Shown: positions 24,145-34,811, counted from the stretch's first letter. The stretch: DNA of 64,000 nt from Gammaproteobacteria bacterium (GCA_018222405.1 JAAFAI010000009.1:110591-174590); one strand, 5' to 3'. The notes: generated by a model from the sequence alone, not told the origin. Program-made: numbers and translations.

Positions 24145-24531
24145 TCACTCCGGCAGTTCCATCACGCCGTCGATTTCAATTTGAGCGCCTTTAGGTAACT
24201 CTTTAATACCAATGGCTGCGCGTGCAGGATAAGGCTTGGCAAAGTACTTGGACATAATTTCGTTTACGGTAGCGAAATGCCCAAGGTCAAGTAAGTAAAT
24301 GTTTACTTTCACCAAATCATTTGTAGTACCGCCAGCAGCTTCGCATACGGCTTTGATGTTTTCGAACACCTGGGTGGCCTGCTCTGCAAAATCCTGGGAT
24401 ACCAGTTCCATTGTGGCTGGTACTAATGGGATCTGACCAGACAGGTACACAGTAGTGCCGGCTTTAACGGCCTGGCTGTAAGTACCAATTGCAGCTGGCG
24501 CGTTATCAGTTTGAATAATCGACTTTGCCAT
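24145..24531 (-). CDS. ridA: RidA family 2-iminobutanoate/2-iminopropanoate deaminase
   Basis: 128 residues with the YjgF/RidA signatures [10 protein letters not shown] near the N terminus, [10 protein letters not shown] in the middle, and [20 protein letters not shown] near the C terminus, including the catalytic Arg. RidA trimers hydrolyse reactive enamine/imine intermediates made by PLP enzymes. It directly follows spoT (16-bp gap), a common order in gammaproteobacteria. GAAGGA precedes the ATG. A second, divergent RidA-like gene lies at 53287. Confidence 0.95.
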   Translation of the reverse strand: MAKSIIQTDNAPAAIGTYSQAVKAGTTVYLSGQIPLVPATMELVSQDFAEQATQVFENIKAVCEAAGGTTNDLVKVNIYLLDLGHFATVNEIMSKYFAKPYPARAAIGIKELPKGAQIEIDGVMELPE

Positions 24532-24547
24532 GATGAGTCCTTCTAAA

Positions 24548-26656
24548 TTAATGATGTCGCGACTGGCTGTGTCGCGAAACCCGTTGTACCTCCGGCATGA
24601 TGCGAATTTTACGCATGACGTTGGCCAGATGTACGCGGTTATAAGTGGTTAATTCAAGATCTACAAAGTAGATATTGCTTTCTTTTTCCTCGGTTTGCAG
24701 CCCAATGATGTTTGAATCGCACGAGGCAATGTTATTGGTCAGTGTAGCCAGTGTGCCCTGATGATTAAACAGCTCAATACGTAATGACGCTTTAAACTCA
24801 CCCTGAGGCTCTTCATCCCAGGTCATTTGCAGGACCCGCTGGGGCTCTTCTTTAGCCAGCTTACGGATATTGGGGCAACCATTCTGGTGAATAGTCATAC
24901 CTTTACCCGGGCTCAGCACCGAAACGATTTCATCATCCGGGATGGGGTGGCAGCATCGCGCGTAGGTCACCAGCAGTCCTTCCGTGCCACGAATGGCTAC
25001 ATTGCCTTTCTTATCCGGAATATCTTCGTTCTCGCCTAACAGGCGGCGAGCCACTATAGCGCTTAACTCATTACCCAGACCAATATCCACCAGCAAGTCC
25101 TCAAAGGATTCGTGCTTGGTTTCTGCGACCACGCGGTCTACCGACTCCTGGCTGATATCGTCCAGTTTTACCGCACCCAGTGCGTGGCGTAACAGGCGGT
25201 TACCCATGGTCAGGGCTTCCTGTGAACGCTGTTTGCGCAGGTATTGACGGATACGCGTACGCGCTCTGGCACTGACCACAAAATTCAACCAGTTAGCATT
25301 TGGTTTAGCTCGTGGTGAGGTAATAATTTCTACCGTCTGACCATTTTGCAGCGGCTTGCTTAAACTGTAATTGCGTCGCTCTACCCGCACGCCTACGCAG
25401 GTATTACCTATATCGGAATGCACCGCATAGGCAAAATCTACTGCCGTAGCGCCGGCAGGTAATTCAATAATCCGGCCGTCCGGCGTGAACACGTAAATCT
25501 CATCCGGGAACAGGTCGGTTTTAACGCTTTCGATAAACTCAAAGGACGAACTGGCGCTTTGCTGCAGTTCCAGTAGCGACTGCATCCATTTACGGGCCCG
25601 CAACTGGGCGGTAGTACCATCGCTGGATTCTTTGTACATCCAGTGGGCAGCAACCCCTTTATCGGCCATTTGGTCCATGGCCTGGGTGCGGATCTGCACT
25701 TCCACCGGAATGCCGTGAGGCCCCACCAAAGAGGTATGCAACGACTGATAGCCGTTGGTTCGCGGAATCGCGATATAGTCTTTAAAGCGTGTTTCAATGG
25801 GCTTGTACAGCCCGTGCATAGCACCGAGTGAGCGATAGCAGTCGTCAACAGAATTTACCACAATGCGAAAAGCGTAGATGTCCATGACTTCATTGAACAT
25901 CTTCTCTTTGTTCTTCATTTTACGGTAAATAGAATAAAGGTGCTTTTCGCGGCCCACCACGGTGGCCTCAATATTGTAGCCTTCCAGGCGAGTGCCCAGC
26001 TCCTGACGAATATTCTCGATGATTTCTTTACGATTGCCCCGCGCTTGTTTCACCGCTGACTTCAGGGCACGGTGACGCATGGGATACATGGCCTGAAAGC
26101 CAAGATCTTCCAGTTCATTTTTAATATCGTGAATACCCAGTCGATGGGCAATAGGCGAATAGATTTCCAGGGTTTCCAACGCGATACGACGACGCTTATC
26201 CGGGCGTAGCGAGCCCAGCGTACGCATGTTGTGCGTACGATCGGCCAGTTTAATCAGGATAACGCGAATATCCTGCACCATGGCCATCATCATTTTGCGA
26301 AAGTTTTCGGCCTGGGCTTCCTGCTTACTGCTAAAGGCAATTTTATCGAGCTTACTGACGCCTTCCACCAAATCAGCCACGGTATCGCCAAAAGCTTCGG
26401 CCAGATCTTCCTGACTGTAGTGAGTATCTTCAATAACGTCGTGCAGGAGTGCCGCCATGAGGGTTTCATGGTCGAGGTGCATGTCAGCCAGAATGCTGGT
26501 GACCGCAACCGGGTGGGTGATGTACGGATCACCGCTGGATCGCATCTGACCATCATGGGCTTCATGAGCCAATACGAAAGCTTCCTGAACGAGCTGAACC
26601 CGATCTGGCGGCAGGTATTCGGCAATCTTTTGTTTTAACCCTTCAAACAGATACAC
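24548..26656 (-). CDS. spoT: bifunctional (p)ppGpp synthetase/hydrolase SpoT
   Basis: 702 residues, the same length as the E. coli protein. Visible are the HD hydrolase ([20 protein letters not shown]), the synthetase domain ([12 protein letters not shown]), a TGS domain ([15 protein letters not shown]), a zinc-finger-like segment ([14 protein letters not shown]) and a C-terminal ACT domain. Both enzymatic domains look intact, as expected for SpoT rather than RelA. The frame starts with GTG at 26656 without a strong ribosome-binding site. It is separated from rpoZ by a terminator. Confidence 0.97.
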   Translation of the reverse strand: MYLFEGLKQKIAEYLPPDRVQLVQEAFVLAHEAHDGQMRSSGDPYITHPVAVTSILADMHLDHETLMAALLHDVIEDTHYSQEDLAEAFGDTVADLVEGVSKLDKIAFSSKQEAQAENFRKMMMAMVQDIRVILIKLADRTHNMRTLGSLRPDKRRRIALETLEIYSPIAHRLGIHDIKNELEDLGFQAMYPMRHRALKSAVKQARGNRKEIIENIRQELGTRLEGYNIEATVVGREKHLYSIYRKMKNKEKMFNEVMDIYAFRIVVNSVDDCYRSLGAMHGLYKPIETRFKDYIAIPRTNGYQSLHTSLVGPHGIPVEVQIRTQAMDQMADKGVAAHWMYKESSDGTTAQLRARKWMQSLLELQQSASSSFEFIESVKTDLFPDEIYVFTPDGRIIELPAGATAVDFAYAVHSDIGNTCVGVRVERRNYSLSKPLQNGQTVEIITSPRAKPNANWLNFVVSARARTRIRQYLRKQRSQEALTMGNRLLRHALGAVKLDDISQESVDRVVAETKHESFEDLLVDIGLGNELSAIVARRLLGENEDIPDKKGNVAIRGTEGLLVTYARCCHPIPDDEIVSVLSPGKGMTIHQNGCPNIRKLAKEEPQRVLQMTWDEEPQGEFKASLRIELFNHQGTLATLTNNIASCDSNIIGLQTEEKESNIYFVDLELTTYNRVHLANVMRKIRIMPEVQRVSRHSQSRHH

Positions 26657-26725
26657 GTGTGTAGCGTATTTCCAATAATTTCAAGTGTTTTTCAAGAATA
26701 CGGTGAAACGCGTCGGTTTCCAACG

Positions 26726-26762
26726 AAAAACGCCAGTGTTTCTTATAAAAGACACACTGGCG
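26726..26762 (-). terminator. intrinsic terminator after rpoZ
   Basis: On the minus strand CGCCAGTGT and ACACTGGCG pair perfectly, followed by TTTTTCG. It lies 33 bp past the rpoZ stop, separating gmk-rpoZ from spoT-ridA. Confidence 0.75.
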
Positions 26763-26794
26763 CTGTCAATTTGTGCTTCCGAGGGCTACCCGAT

Positions 26795-27067
26795 TTACTG
26801 ATCAGACAGGATATTTGCAACAGATGCAAACTCAGCGTGTTCCTGATCCTGCTGGTCACGCAGTTCATCTTGCTCAAGGGTTTCAGCAGTTACTAATCCT
26901 TTTTCGATTTCGCGCAGCGCAATAACCGTTGGCTTATCGTTACTTACATCAACCATTGGATCTTTGCCTTCAGTGGCGATTTGGCGGGCACGGCGTGCAG
27001 CAACCAATACCAGATCAAAACGGTTACCTACTTTTTCTACTGCATCTTCGACTGTTACGCGAGCCAT
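26795..27067 (-). CDS. rpoZ: DNA-directed RNA polymerase omega subunit
   Basis: 90 residues from ATG 27067 ([20 protein letters not shown]), which follows GGAG at good spacing; the frame opens seven codons earlier. The sequence is the canonical omega subunit, which assists RNA polymerase assembly and ppGpp sensing. The acidic Gln/Asp-rich tail is usual. It lies downstream of gmk on the same strand. Confidence 0.97.
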   Translation of the reverse strand: MARVTVEDAVEKVGNRFDLVLVAARRARQIATEGKDPMVDVSNDKPTVIALREIEKGLVTAETLEQDELRDQQDQEHAEFASVANILSDQ

Positions 27068-27149
27068 GAAAATCTCCGATTCGAACAAAAATATTAAAAA
27101 AATGGCCGCGTAGTATACAACAAGCCATACTTAATTGGGTAGTAATAAA

Positions 27150-27791
27150 TCACTCAGCGCTTAATAAACTCTCTATTAATGCCTGGTGACGTACTTTTTG
27201 CTTAGCCGTACGTAAACGCTGGGCTTCAACAATGCTGCTTAACTCCTGCAAAGTTTCGGAAAACTCATCGTTAACCAGCACATAATCAAATTCATCGTAA
27301 TGCGACATTTCTGACACCGCTTCTGCCATGCGCTTATCAATCACGCTATGCTCATCCTGGCCGCGGTTAATCAGCCTTTCGCGGAGCGTTTCGGTTGACG
27401 GTGGCAAAATAAAAATACTGCAGGTATCGGGCATCAGGGCCTTTACCTGACGGGCGCCCTGCCAGTCGATATCCAAAAACACATCAATGCCCTGACTCAG
27501 GGTATTTTCGATGGTAATACGCGACGTGCCGTAATAATTACCGAAAACTTCGGCATATTCGAAGAATGCCTGCTGGGCAATCAAGGCTTCAAACTGCTCA
27601 CGGCTCACAAAATGATAATGCTCACCATCCACTTCGCCGGGACGGGGTGCCCGGGTAGTGTGCGACACAGACACCTGCTTCGGGTTAAAGTTAACATCCG
27701 GCGCTTTAGACAATAGCGCTTTTATCAAACTGGATTTACCGGCACCGGACGGGGCCGCTAAAATAAACAGATTGCCGAGTTGTGTGGTCAT
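27150..27791 (-). CDS. gmk: guanylate kinase
   Basis: 213 residues. The P-loop is [10 protein letters not shown], followed by the GMP-binding [20 protein letters not shown]. Guanylate kinase phosphorylates GMP to GDP with ATP in nucleotide recycling. The length matches the family (about 207). It is the first gene of the gmk-rpoZ unit and divergent from the carboxylesterase gene. Confidence 0.97.
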   Translation of the reverse strand: MTTQLGNLFILAAPSGAGKSSLIKALLSKAPDVNFNPKQVSVSHTTRAPRPGEVDGEHYHFVSREQFEALIAQQAFFEYAEVFGNYYGTSRITIENTLSQGIDVFLDIDWQGARQVKALMPDTCSIFILPPSTETLRERLINRGQDEHSVIDKRMAEAVSEMSHYDEFDYVLVNDEFSETLQELSSIVEAQRLRTAKQKVRHQALIESLLSAE

Positions 27792-27969
27792 AATGGTGTT
27801 CTATGCTTCGTTTTTATGATGATGTTATACGGCCAAAGTGTAGCACACTCGGTGTCGACATAAACGCCGCAACAACAATATTCACCAATACCGGTAAGAC
27901 CATTGTACCTGTGGTCGGTGAGTGTTAATTTTAACCTGTAATAACAATAGCAAAAGGAACTATGGGTCA

Positions 27970-28638
27970 ATGAGCAGTGCACTACCTTACATCGAAACCA
28001 ATCCGGTCTCAGAGATTAAAGCCACCGTTATCTGGTTGCATGGGCTGGGCGATTCCGGGCATGGTTTTGCGCCAGTCGTTCCGGAGTTAAGGTTACCCGA
28101 TGCCCTGGGCGTGCGATTCGTTTTCCCCCACGCGCCAGAACGCCCGGTCACTATCAACGGCGGCATGCGAATGCGCGCCTGGTATGACATTAAGTCTATG
28201 GATTTCGATAAGCGCGCCGATCTTACCGGGGTCAGAGAATCTGCCGAGCAAGTTGAGCAGCTAATCGAAACAGAAATCAGTAACGGCGTTCCAGCGGAGA
28301 AAATCATCCTCGCCGGCTTCTCTCAGGGTGGCGTTATTGCACTGCACCTCGGCCCGCGGTTCAGCAAATCACTGGGCGGGATTATGGGCCTTTCAACCTA
28401 TATGTGCCAGCCCGAGTTACTGGCCGATGAAGCCCATCCGGCCAATCAGCAAACACCGGTTTTTATGGCCCATGGCGAGATGGACGACGTGGTCCCCATA
28501 GCGATGGGTAAAGCCGCCTATGATACGCTCACAGCAAATAAGTATAATGTCAGTTGGCAAAGCTACCGCATGCAGCATAACGTCAACATGGATGAAATAA
28601 ACGCCATTAGTCAGTGGCTGCAGGCGCGCTTGGCATAG
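27970..28638 (+). CDS. phospholipase/carboxylesterase family alpha/beta hydrolase
   Basis: About 222 residues from the ATG at 27970 (MSSALPYIETNP), which follows AAAAGGA; the frame is open upstream to 27922. The hydrolase motifs are VIWLHGLGDSGHGFAPVVPE, the nucleophile elbow GFSQGG, the Asp in MDDVVP and the late His in RMQHNVNMDE. This matches the carboxylesterase/acyl-protein thioesterase family. Cytosolic, with broad esterase activity likely. It stands alone between gmk and hemC. Confidence 0.9.
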   Translation: MSSALPYIETNPVSEIKATVIWLHGLGDSGHGFAPVVPELRLPDALGVRFVFPHAPERPVTINGGMRMRAWYDIKSMDFDKRADLTGVRESAEQVEQLIETEISNGVPAEKIILAGFSQGGVIALHLGPRFSKSLGGIMGLSTYMCQPELLADEAHPANQQTPVFMAHGEMDDVVPIAMGKAAYDTLTANKYNVSWQSYRMQHNVNMDEINAISQWLQARLA

Positions 28639-28758
28639 ATCAAATACAGGCGGTATAACATCGCCTGTGTCTGCAAAATCGTTTACACTTTGCGCTTTAG
28701 CGCCGCTGAAACCAAGCTGGCGTAGTGATTGAATTCAAAATTAAAGGCGAATATTGCA

Positions 28759-29688
28759 GTGAAGTCTTCCCGCACTATCCGAATTGCCACCCGTAAGAGT
28801 GCCCTGGCCATGTGGCAGGCCGAATATGTTCAGGCACAGTTATTAAAGCATCACCCTGAATGCAAGGTGGAGCTGGTTCCCATGTCGACCCAGGGCGACC
28901 GTATCCTTGACACGCCGCTGGCGAAGATTGGCGGTAAAGGCCTGTTTATCAAAGAGCTCGAAATTGCCATGCTGGAAGGGCGCGCTGATATCGCCGTGCA
29001 CTCCATGAAAGACGTGCCGGTAGAATTTCCAGCGGAATTCGGACTGCATGCTATCTGCCCGCGGGAAAACCCGTTCGATGCCTTCGTATCCAATACTTAT
29101 AATAAAATTGAAGAACTGCCTGCCGGTGCCGTAGTGGGTACCAGTAGCTTGCGTCGTCAGTGTCAGTTAAAGCACCTGCGCCCGGATTTGGTAATTAAGG
29201 ACCTACGCGGCAACGTTAACACGCGATTAGCTAAACTGGACGCCGGTGATTACGATGCCATTATTCTGGCCTGTGCCGGCCTTATCCGTCTGGGTATGGA
29301 AAACCGCATTACTCAGCCTATTCCCCAGGAGCAATCGTTACCGGCAGTGGGGCAGGGCGCAGTGGGCATTGAATGTCGTAACGACGATGCCGAGCTCATA
29401 GAATTACTGGCAGCGCTTAACGATGCCGACACCGCTTCACGGGTGATTGCCGAGCGTGCCATGAATGAACGCCTTGAGGGCGGTTGTCAGGTACCTATTG
29501 GCAGTTTTGCCACCCTCGCGGGTGACACGCTGTCGCTTACTGGCATGGTTGGCTCGGCGGATGGTCAAACTCTGTTGTACGCGAGAACCGAAGGCCACCG
29601 CGATAATGCCGTAGCACTGGGCAGAGAAGTTGCAGATTCGCTGCTAGAGCAGGGCGCCGGTGAAATCTTAAAGGCTTTGCATCAGTAA
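28759..29688 (+). CDS. hemC: hydroxymethylbilane synthase (porphobilinogen deaminase)
   Basis: About 309 residues from the GTG at 28759, preceded by AAAGGCGA; a TTG at 28729 would add ten residues. Signatures are [35 protein letters not shown] and the dipyrromethane-cofactor Cys in EGGCQVPIG. The enzyme condenses four porphobilinogen molecules into hydroxymethylbilane. It is the first gene of a hemCDXY operon. Confidence 0.96.
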   Translation: MKSSRTIRIATRKSALAMWQAEYVQAQLLKHHPECKVELVPMSTQGDRILDTPLAKIGGKGLFIKELEIAMLEGRADIAVHSMKDVPVEFPAEFGLHAICPRENPFDAFVSNTYNKIEELPAGAVVGTSSLRRQCQLKHLRPDLVIKDLRGNVNTRLAKLDAGDYDAIILACAGLIRLGMENRITQPIPQEQSLPAVGQGAVGIECRNDDAELIELLAALNDADTASRVIAERAMNERLEGGCQVPIGSFATLAGDTLSLTGMVGSADGQTLLYARTEGHRDNAVALGREVADSLLEQGAGEILKALHQ

Positions 29689-29694
29689 ACCGCT

Positions 29695-30408
29695 ATGTAT
29701 CTAATCACCCGGCCGCTGGCAAAATTAGCCACCACTGACTCGGCTTTTGCCGAGGCCGGGTTGTCGGCCAGTGTGATTGCCTTACAGCAAACCAAAGAGC
29801 TCCCGGCCGGTATTGCCCGCTTACAAGCTTTGCTGAAAGCGCATCCGGATGCCATTGTGATCGTCACCAGCACGGCGGCCGCCGCACCGCTGGCGGCGCA
29901 TCTGGCTGACGATTTCGTCAGTCAGCCGCTGATTGCAGTCGGTCAGAGTACCGCAAACATTCTTAACCACGCCGGTTTAAACCCGGTCGTCCCTGATGAC
30001 GAAAATTCAGAGGGCGTACTCGCTTTACCTTTGCTCAATGATTGCGCCAATAGGCACATTTTGTTATTAAAGGGTAAAGGCGGGCGCACCACAATCCCGC
30101 AACAATTAACCCTACGCGGTGCCAGGCTAAACGAGGTGGTTCTTTATGAAAGAGTGCCATTAATCCCCCCCGTACTTAGCCGGACCTGTAACTGGACACA
30201 ACTGGCGGGCATTATTGTCACCAGTAGCGAACAGGCCCAGGCACTATTAAAACAATTTAATACCCAGCCGCTAACCGGTGTAAAATGGTTGACGGTCAGT
30301 GAGCGCATAGCGCAACAGCTTCATCAACAAGGCATCCGGCAAACATATGTATGCCCGAAAGCCAGCAACGAAGCGCTCATTACATGGATTCAGCAGAATT
30401 GGGAGTGA
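29695..30408 (+). CDS. hemD: uroporphyrinogen-III synthase
   Basis: 237 residues of the poorly conserved HemD family, identified by MYLITRPLAKLATT at the N terminus, VTSTAAAAPLAAHL, LLLKGKGGRTTIP and IIVTSSEQAQALL, and by its place between hemC and hemX. It cyclises hydroxymethylbilane with inversion of ring D. It starts 6 bp after hemC and ends 3 bp before hemX, so translation is probably coupled. Confidence 0.93.
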   Translation: MYLITRPLAKLATTDSAFAEAGLSASVIALQQTKELPAGIARLQALLKAHPDAIVIVTSTAAAAPLAAHLADDFVSQPLIAVGQSTANILNHAGLNPVVPDDENSEGVLALPLLNDCANRHILLLKGKGGRTTIPQQLTLRGARLNEVVLYERVPLIPPVLSRTCNWTQLAGIIVTSSEQAQALLKQFNTQPLTGVKWLTVSERIAQQLHQQGIRQTYVCPKASNEALITWIQQNWE

Positions 30409-30411
30409 TAT

Positions 30412-31605
30412 ATGGCTGATCAGCAGCAACCAAACCAAGAGCAACCCAAGCAGTTGCCCGACACAGCCAGTGCCAAACCATCTTCGGCCAAAGCCGCTGC
30501 GCCCAAAAGCTCACCAGACAACCCTAAACCTGCTCAGTCAGCACCGCCCAAAGCAGCCAAAACCGGCCTGTTGTGGCTGGTCACCCTGCTCAACCTGCTG
30601 TTACTTGGTGGCGCGGCCTATGGTGGGTACTGGTACTTCAATCAGCACAGCGTTACCCAAACCAAACTCGACACCCTGCGCAGCGAGCTCAATAATGAGC
30701 TTAGCCAGAATTACAGCCAGATGGCCAACCGCTCAGCAACGCTGGAACAACAAATCAGTGCTCAGGCGGAGGCTACCCAGGATGTGCTGGACGGAGAAGC
30801 CGTTCAGCAGGCCACAGTGGAGCAACTGGAAAATCAACTGCAGGGCGCACTGGCACAAATTCAGGAATTAGATGGCCGCCGGCCCACCGACTGGCTGATA
30901 GCAGAAGCCGATTATCTGGTGCGCATGGCCGGGCGTAAAATGTGGCTCGAAAAAGATCTGCGCACTGCCATTATGCTGCTTGGTAATGCCGACCAGCGCT
31001 TAAAATCATTAGCTGATCCATCGGTTCTGCCGGTAAGAGCTTTAATCGCCCAGGACATTCAGGCTCTTCAACAAGTCAACCCGGTATCAGAAGTGTCGGT
31101 CGCACTGGCCCTCGACGGCCTGGTTAAACAGGTTGATAAACTGGCCATTATCACCCCCAAAGAAGCCAATGAATTTACCAGCGACGAAGTCAGCGACTCC
31201 GCCAGCGACTGGAAACAAAACCTGTTAAATGTGTGGCGCTCACTGGTCGATGACTTTATTCGGGTTGAATATCGGGACGAGCCGGTTGAACCCATGATGA
31301 CCGCTCAGCAGGAATGGCTGTCACGCGAGCAAATAAAGCTGGCCCTGCAACAGGCACAGGCCGCCGCCCTGGCCGGTGAACAGGCGCTTTATCAGGCGTC
31401 GATTGAACGCGCTGCTACCATCATCAGCGACGACTACATTCAGTCAAACAGCGATGTATCAGGTTTTCAAAGTGCCCTGAGCCAACTGAAAAACACCAAT
31501 ATCAGTAAAGCCGTGCCCACCGAGCTTAGTTCCCAGGCGGCGCTTGAGTCGCTGCTCGATAGCCGGGTAAAACGTGTGTTTGGTGAAGGAGCCAGCGCAC
31601 TATGA
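30412..31605 (+). CDS. hemX: HemX family inner-membrane protein
   Basis: 397 residues. A Pro/Gln/Ala-rich cytoplasmic tail of about 45 residues leads into one membrane helix (LLWLVTLLNLLLLGGAAYGG). A coiled-coil region and the conserved periplasmic domain (DWLIAEADYLVRMAGRKMWLEKD) follow. Often labelled uroporphyrinogen-III C-methyltransferase, but HemX lacks the methyltransferase domain; its role in haem supply is structural or unknown. GGGAGT precedes the ATG. It overlaps hemY by four bases. Confidence 0.92.
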   Translation: MADQQQPNQEQPKQLPDTASAKPSSAKAAAPKSSPDNPKPAQSAPPKAAKTGLLWLVTLLNLLLLGGAAYGGYWYFNQHSVTQTKLDTLRSELNNELSQNYSQMANRSATLEQQISAQAEATQDVLDGEAVQQATVEQLENQLQGALAQIQELDGRRPTDWLIAEADYLVRMAGRKMWLEKDLRTAIMLLGNADQRLKSLADPSVLPVRALIAQDIQALQQVNPVSEVSVALALDGLVKQVDKLAIITPKEANEFTSDEVSDSASDWKQNLLNVWRSLVDDFIRVEYRDEPVEPMMTAQQEWLSREQIKLALQQAQAAALAGEQALYQASIERAATIISDDYIQSNSDVSGFQSALSQLKNTNISKAVPTELSSQAALESLLDSRVKRVFGEGASAL

Positions 31606-32771
31606 AAAAGCTTATTTATATTTTAGTCATCGTCGCGATATGCCTGGTCGCGATGATTGCCGCGCCGTCATTAGTGGGCGACAAAGGCTATGTGATGATT
31701 CAGATGGGCAACCTGGTGGTAGAAACCAGCGTTGTCGCCCTGGGTATCATGATATTTATTGGCCTGGTAGGCTGGATCATCATCTCAACCTTACTCAGCC
31801 GTACCTGGCGACTAACCAAACTGTCGGGCAGCTGGTTTGGTAACCGGTCACGGCGCAAAACCCAAAAGGCTTTTTACCGCAGTATTCAGGCCCTCGCAGA
31901 GGGTGACTGGGATGCCGCCACTAAAGCGGCAGATCAGGCCGAGAACGGCGAATTTGACGGGGTAAACTATTTGGTTTCAGCGCAGGCTGCCGTAGCCAGA
32001 GGCCGCAAAGACACCGCCGAGCGTAAGTTAAACGAAGCGGCTGATTATGAGAGCTCGGCGCTGGCCGCCAGAGTAACGCTGGCGCGGATGGCGCTGGCGG
32101 AAGGTCAGCCTGGCGACGCCTTAAAAGAGCTGGCTCAGCTCAGCGACAAACAACAGGCCAGTGCACCAGCCATCAAGTTAAAAGTGCAGGCGCTGGCCGA
32201 GAGTAATCAGTGGGCCCAACTGGAAGAAGAGCTGGGCAACTATAAAAAAATGCTCGGCGATGACTACGCCAAATGGTCTAAGCAAATTGCCAAAGGCCGG
32301 CTGGCCGAAGTGGCCAGTAAACAAGGGGCTATTGCTCTCAAGTCGTTCTGGGATAACCTGCCGCGCAAGCAGCGCAATGATATTGGCTACCAGGCTGCCT
32401 ATGCCGAGCAATTGCTCGCTCAGGGCATGCATCAGGAAGCCCAAACGGTATTACTGGATTGGCAAAAGCGCGGCCCACAGCCACAACTGTTGCCGCTGCT
32501 GAAAGGCTTACAGTTACCCAATCCGGCACCTGCCATTAAGGCACTGGAAAAATGGATCAAGGCTGACGACGAGAATCACGAGCTGTATATGGTGCTCGGT
32601 TATGTAGCTTATAACGCCGGTGATAATATGCTGGCTGACAAAGCACTGCAAAAAGCCATGAAACTGAATCCCACTCAGGAAGGTTTACTGTTACTGGCCG
32701 AAATAAACGAAAAGGCCAATAACCGCGAATCGGCAATGGCCTTTTACAAGCAAAGTCTTAACCTTAAATAG
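31602..32771 (+). CDS. hemY: HemY family tetratricopeptide membrane protein
   Basis: 389 residues with two N-terminal membrane helices (about residues 4-22 and 42-62) and a large periplasmic or cytosolic TPR domain. Matching features are DKGYVMIQMGNLVVETS and, at the C terminus, LGYVAYNAGDNMLADKALQK then AMKLNPTQEGLLLLAEI. This is the proteobacterial HemY of the hemCDXY cluster, not the Bacillus protoporphyrinogen oxidase of the same name. The ATG overlaps the hemX stop. Confidence 0.92.
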   Translation: MKKLIYILVIVAICLVAMIAAPSLVGDKGYVMIQMGNLVVETSVVALGIMIFIGLVGWIIISTLLSRTWRLTKLSGSWFGNRSRRKTQKAFYRSIQALAEGDWDAATKAADQAENGEFDGVNYLVSAQAAVARGRKDTAERKLNEAADYESSALAARVTLARMALAEGQPGDALKELAQLSDKQQASAPAIKLKVQALAESNQWAQLEEELGNYKKMLGDDYAKWSKQIAKGRLAEVASKQGAIALKSFWDNLPRKQRNDIGYQAAYAEQLLAQGMHQEAQTVLLDWQKRGPQPQLLPLLKGLQLPNPAPAIKALEKWIKADDENHELYMVLGYVAYNAGDNMLADKALQKAMKLNPTQEGLLLLAEINEKANNRESAMAFYKQSLNLK

Positions 32772-32831
32772 TTTGGCCTCGCGATAAAACACGCGCGATA
32801 CCAGCCTGATCTTGGTTTTTTGAGTAGGCTT

Positions 32832-33746
32832 ATGAGTCGATTTAATATCGTTTTAGCAATCTTTGTGACGATGCTGGAGATCGCACCACGGCTTGCTCTG
32901 GCGTCCCCAAACGACACCAAAGTAAATGAATACCTGCAAAGTGAGTTGCAGCATATCGCAACCTTAAATGAGCGCAGTGATGTAGCAAGTACCAGACTGT
33001 ATATTTCTTCCTCGCCAGTTATCAACAGTGCGATAATTTGGCAAACTGATGGTGGACAGCGCTACCCCGCTACCGCACAAGTACTTCATGTTTTGGATCA
33101 GCCGGTTATCGCTGCCGAAAAGCGATTAAAAGCACTTGCAAAACTCGCCCATCCCTGGCGGGCAGAAAAGGCAGATGCTTCGGGCACCGAATTATTTTAT
33201 TGTTACAGAACACAGCAGATCATTTGCGCATTGCTTAATGTCGAGCAACTGGCCTCTTTATTTTCTGTCTCGCCTGATGAGATCAATCAGCAACTCGTAC
33301 TTGCCGATAATGAAGTGCCAAATCATACCTGGGTCATCTGGACCGTTGCCGCATTGGCGATACTGGTGATTTCGGCAGGCAGCATTCTTTTCTCACGCCG
33401 TCAGCAAGCAACAAAAGCAACCCAAACACTTTCTCAGGAAACCGGTTTCAGGTTGGGCGATCTGACTATCTATCCGAAACAACTGCGTGCTTTACGGCAG
33501 GACTTAGCCATCAACCTAACAGACAAGGACGTAAAGTTACTCCGGCATTTTGCCAGTCACCCTTGCGAAGTAATCACTAAACAAGAGTTATATGATGCGG
33601 CATGGGGCCGGGAATTTATGCCAAATAGCCGGGCGCTGGAACAACACATAATCACCTTACGTAAAAAACTCGATCCCGAAAAGAAGCTGCCACCGGTAAT
33701 TGAAACCGTACACGGTCAGGGATACCGATTTAGCCCTCCCGCATAA
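32832..33746 (+). CDS. membrane-anchored winged-helix regulator with C-terminal DNA-binding domain
   Basis: About 304 residues from ATG 32832 (MSRFNIVLAIFV...). The N terminus is a signal peptide or signal anchor ending near LALAS. An extracytoplasmic domain of about 140 residues with two close Cys (FYCYRTQQIICAL) follows. Then come a membrane helix near residue 170 (WTVAALAILVISAGSILF) and an OmpR/PhoB-type winged helix at the C terminus (LTDKDVKLLRHFASHP, then QGYRFSPP). The order is the reverse of ToxR/CadC, whose DNA-binding domain is N-terminal. It is a likely one-component sensor; the signal and targets are unknown. Two small genes follow on the same strand. Confidence 0.8.
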   Translation: MSRFNIVLAIFVTMLEIAPRLALASPNDTKVNEYLQSELQHIATLNERSDVASTRLYISSSPVINSAIIWQTDGGQRYPATAQVLHVLDQPVIAAEKRLKALAKLAHPWRAEKADASGTELFYCYRTQQIICALLNVEQLASLFSVSPDEINQQLVLADNEVPNHTWVIWTVAALAILVISAGSILFSRRQQATKATQTLSQETGFRLGDLTIYPKQLRALRQDLAINLTDKDVKLLRHFASHPCEVITKQELYDAAWGREFMPNSRALEQHIITLRKKLDPEKKLPPVIETVHGQGYRFSPPA

Positions 33747-33873
33747 GTCTTTATCATCATTTTTACTATAATCTTGCAAATTTCTTGCGAATAACTTTGT
33801 GTTTTCTGGCATATCCGCCTGACGTTTAGTGTGCAATGAGCTGGTCGATTAACTAGCAACAAAAGGTATCACA

Positions 33874-34275
33874 ATGTCATGGATTGGAATTTGGTCAGAA
33901 CACGCACAAACCTACCTGTTGGTAATAACGCTCATCACGTTTTTTGCTTTCAGCCTGCCGCTTTTTTTTAAGCCTTGTCTGTGGGCAAAGCTTTTACTGT
34001 GGAAGATCCCTGATGACACGCACCTGACCATATACTTCGGAAGGTGTCTGGGTGCCTTTGCCATAGTTACCAATATTATGTTTATGCAAGCGGCTCTCTA
34101 TAATCTTGGGACGCCCTTTATTCTGCAGTTTTTTATATTGTTTTGCGGCTTGATGGTGATCGTACACATATGGGGCGCAGTGCTGCGTATTCAGCCTTTT
34201 ACAGAAACGATTGAAACCGGGTTCTGGGTGTTGTTACTGATCCTTAATTTCCTGTTTTATCCTGTTCCGCAATAA
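33874..34275 (+). CDS. small four-helix membrane protein
   Basis: 133 residues with about four hydrophobic helices (near residues 15-35, 50-75, 82-100 and 112-130) and few charged loops. AAAAGG precedes the ATG. No family is recognised. It lies 127 bp after the membrane-anchored regulator and 8 bp before a Sel1-repeat gene, so it may be one of the regulator's targets, which is inference only. Confidence 0.7.
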   Translation: MSWIGIWSEHAQTYLLVITLITFFAFSLPLFFKPCLWAKLLLWKIPDDTHLTIYFGRCLGAFAIVTNIMFMQAALYNLGTPFILQFFILFCGLMVIVHIWGAVLRIQPFTETIETGFWVLLLILNFLFYPVPQ

Positions 34276-34283
34276 GGGGCGCA

Positions 34284-34811
34284 ATGATGAAAATCGTAAA
34301 TTACGTCATGGTGCTGATGATTTTCCTGCCTCTGCAGAGTAGCGCTCAATTTCTGGATGGCGAGATTGATGAATATGGCGGCGCGTTAAATCCAACGGAT
34401 TTTTCCTGGCATTACTATCAGGAACAAATGGATCGCTTTCCGGAGCGTATTGGCACGATCTGCTATAACGCCTACTTGCTCGACAAGGGCGGCTTACATA
34501 GTGATAGTGAAAAGTTTTTAATTCAGTGTGCGCAGCGAGGTTCAACTTCGGCAATGATCTATTTAGCACTGCTTTATGAGCATGGCACCATCAGGGAGCC
34601 ACAACCAGAATTATCAACCCAGTGGCTGGCTAAAGCTGCCAATGCGGGTAACCCGGTTGCTCAGTATCATTATGGCATGGCACTCATTAACGGCGTAGGA
34701 ATAACCGAGCAATCGCAAGCAGGCATGCAATGGATAGTCAAGGCAGCTAAACAGGGAGAAGCGTTAGCCATAGAGCATCTGGCAAACGCTCGTTGCCTGA
34801 ATTGCCAGTAA
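34284..34811 (+). CDS. Sel1-repeat secreted protein
   Basis: 175 residues with a short signal peptide (MVLMIFLPLQSSA). The second half has Sel1-like repeats: SAMIYLALLYEHGTI, then TQWLAKAANAGNPVAQYHYG and MQWIVKAAKQGEALAIEHLA. Sel1 repeats mediate protein-protein contacts. Two Cys close the protein (ARCLNCQ). It is co-directional with the small membrane protein 8 bp upstream. Periplasmic location is likely; the partner is unknown. Confidence 0.8.
   Translation: MMKIVNYVMVLMIFLPLQSSAQFLDGEIDEYGGALNPTDFSWHYYQEQMDRFPERIGTICYNAYLLDKGGLHSDSEKFLIQCAQRGSTSAMIYLALLYEHGTIREPQPELSTQWLAKAANAGNPVAQYHYGMALINGVGITEQSQAGMQWIVKAAKQGEALAIEHLANARCLNCQ

Noticed and set aside
30347..30871. 174-codon frame overlapping hemD and hemX
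   Set aside because: Out of frame with both haem genes, with a Pro/Ser/Arg-rich translation typical of a shadow frame.
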